From Lepiota brunneoincarnata (taxonomy: Eukaryota > Basidiomycota > Agaricomycetes > Agaricales > Agaricaceae), in assembly GCA_023014365.1 (NCBI GenBank), contig JAEBUN010000008.1, forward strand, positions 62,001 through 126,000: a DNA stretch of 64,000 nt, read 5' to 3'. The notes beneath the pieces are model-generated. The model searched no databases and was not told the DNA's origin. It worked only from the letters and a program-made list of their open reading frames with translations. Shown piece after piece: positions 63,191-64,000 of this stretch. The translations under genes and the position numbers were made by a program. How positions within the stretch are numbered: the stretch's first letter is position 1; each line of letters starts with the position of its first letter.

Positions 63191-63558
63191 TAATGCAATC
63201 ATATTCCATCCCTTTTGGATAAAGGCCACTCTATTACCTATATTGCTTCTACCACTGGTCTTAGGCTCAGCACTATATCTTGCCTTCACTTCCAACATCA
63301 TTCAGCATTTTTAAAGTCACTTAGTGACCATCCAACCAAGCTTTTTGTTGGCAATATCAAGTATGCCATCTACATACATATGTATCTTATTATATTCCAC
63401 AAGGCCAAAAATGCCTCCCAAATCATCAGAACCCTTTGTACTGTTATTGACCAACCTTTATCCTCCAAAATAGTTTTGCAGAGCAATCAAAAAAGCTGGA
63501 ATGAAGGCCATAGTCAAATGAAAAAGGCCTAAACTCTCTGTTATATACAAGAGGAAAA
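63191..63558 (+). pseudogene. Decayed Tc1/mariner transposase N-terminal fragment
   Basis: The frame gives GHSITYIASTTGLRLSTISC, which matches the helix-turn-helix of fungal Tc1-like transposases (Y-STRYIASTTGLS-STISR pattern). Later come NASQIIRTLCTVIDQPLSSK and QKSWNEGHSQMKKA, which fit the second DNA-binding part. After a stop near 63530 the frame shifts to LSVIYKRK, matching the next conserved block. The sequence then ends abruptly at 63559, where an LTR-like TGTTAGGGGAAT begins. No catalytic DDE part is present. Confidence 0.6.
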
Positions 63559-64000
63559 TGTTAGGGGAATGTATAGGCTAGGAAACCCAAATGATGTTCA
63601 AGTAAGGATTGCAATCTTTGCTTGCAGCTATATATATATATACAATAGGTCTGCACACAGACTGGGCTACCAAGGCTGTGGTAACCAAATGATATCACAT
63701 GCATGACAATATCAGAGTATAAATAGATGAGATCTACTATGTGTGATCATAACAGAGACAGGAGGTGTTGAGGCAAGTTGCTGAGGTATCTAGGGCCAAA
63801 CCCCTAGGGTACCCAAGCTAGTCGATGCTCAAGGACCCCCAGGGCAGCTGGAATGGCTGAGGCTACCATATGAACTGTCAGTATAGAGAAACCTACTATC
63901 AGGGTGACCTCTGACAGAAAAGGCTAGAGTGGGCAGAAGTACATGCAGAGTGGACAATACAGGACTGGAATAGGGTTATTTAGTCAGATGAGACCAAAAT
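63559..64000 (+). mobile_element. Left end of a further LTR-like element, cut by the window
   Basis: The sequence starts TGTTAGGGGAAT, identical in 12 bases to the minus-strand end of the solo LTR at 59633. It contains a TATAAATAG box at about 63718-63726, as expected for a promoter in an LTR in plus orientation, and it interrupts the Tc1 fragment. The other end lies outside the window, so the assignment is tentative. Confidence 0.45.

Overview
This window looks like a stretch of a filamentous basidiomycete nuclear genome, most likely an agaricomycete. Genes are dense and lie on both strands. They carry many introns of about 45-60 nt with GT..AG ends and CTAA-type branch sites, and the proteins read as single-copy fungal housekeeping orthologues. 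The genus is not determinable by reading alone.

Layout. The left edge (1-5.5 kb) is retrotransposon debris: two degenerate Ty3/gypsy chromovirus pieces, each with a different internal deletion, separated by 1.3 kb of unassigned, CpG-retaining DNA and a GAGACA-type tandem repeat. From 5.6 to 54.8 kb there are 23 gene calls of varying confidence. In order they are: DHX35 helicase (-), YJU2 (+), Mis14/Nsl1-like (+), GAR1 (-), PEX6 (+), a PhoD-like phosphatase (-), MIC19 (+), an orphan single-pass membrane protein (-), CEF1/CDC5 (-), a Zn2Cys6 transcription factor (+), NUP37-like (-), a doubtful small membrane ORF (+), UMP-CMP kinase (+), a lipid/sphingoid-type kinase (-), a fused hydantoinase A/B protein (+), NIT2-type omega-amidase (+), a YDJ1-type J protein (+), a UPF0538 protein (-), a GH3 beta-glucosidase (+), COG4 (+), VPS2 (-), a CUZ1/ZFAND1-like AN1 finger protein (+) and class V myosin (-). 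From 54.8 to 64 kb the sequence returns to repeats: a complete but dead Ty1/copia element (56379-62534, 353-bp LTRs, CTTAA target duplication) with a nested solo LTR in its integrase, a decayed Tc1/mariner fragment, and the start of another LTR-like sequence.

How the parts fit. Three genes encode spliceosome factors (DHX35, YJU2, CEF1), two of them head-to-head. Others serve vesicle traffic and the cytoskeleton (COG4, VPS2, myosin V), peroxisome import (PEX6), mitochondrial cristae (MIC19), nuclear pore, kinetochore and H/ACA snoRNP. These are ordinary conserved functions arranged as divergent or convergent pairs, not an operon-like system or an obvious secondary-metabolite cluster.

The strongest unusual signals are molecular-evolutionary. 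All 22 differences between the two copia LTRs are transitions explainable at 14 ancestral CpG sites, a footprint of CpG-methylation decay that also explains the catalytic loss and a premature stop in the element. Two genes need GC-AG introns. VPS2 and CUZ1 start less than 50 bp apart on opposite strands. A run of apparent single-base frame slips affects the PhoD and MIC19 genes. I did not find a convincing wholly novel system. CDS spans below are genomic (introns included); start and stop codons were read from the sequence, while inner exon borders are mostly inferred.
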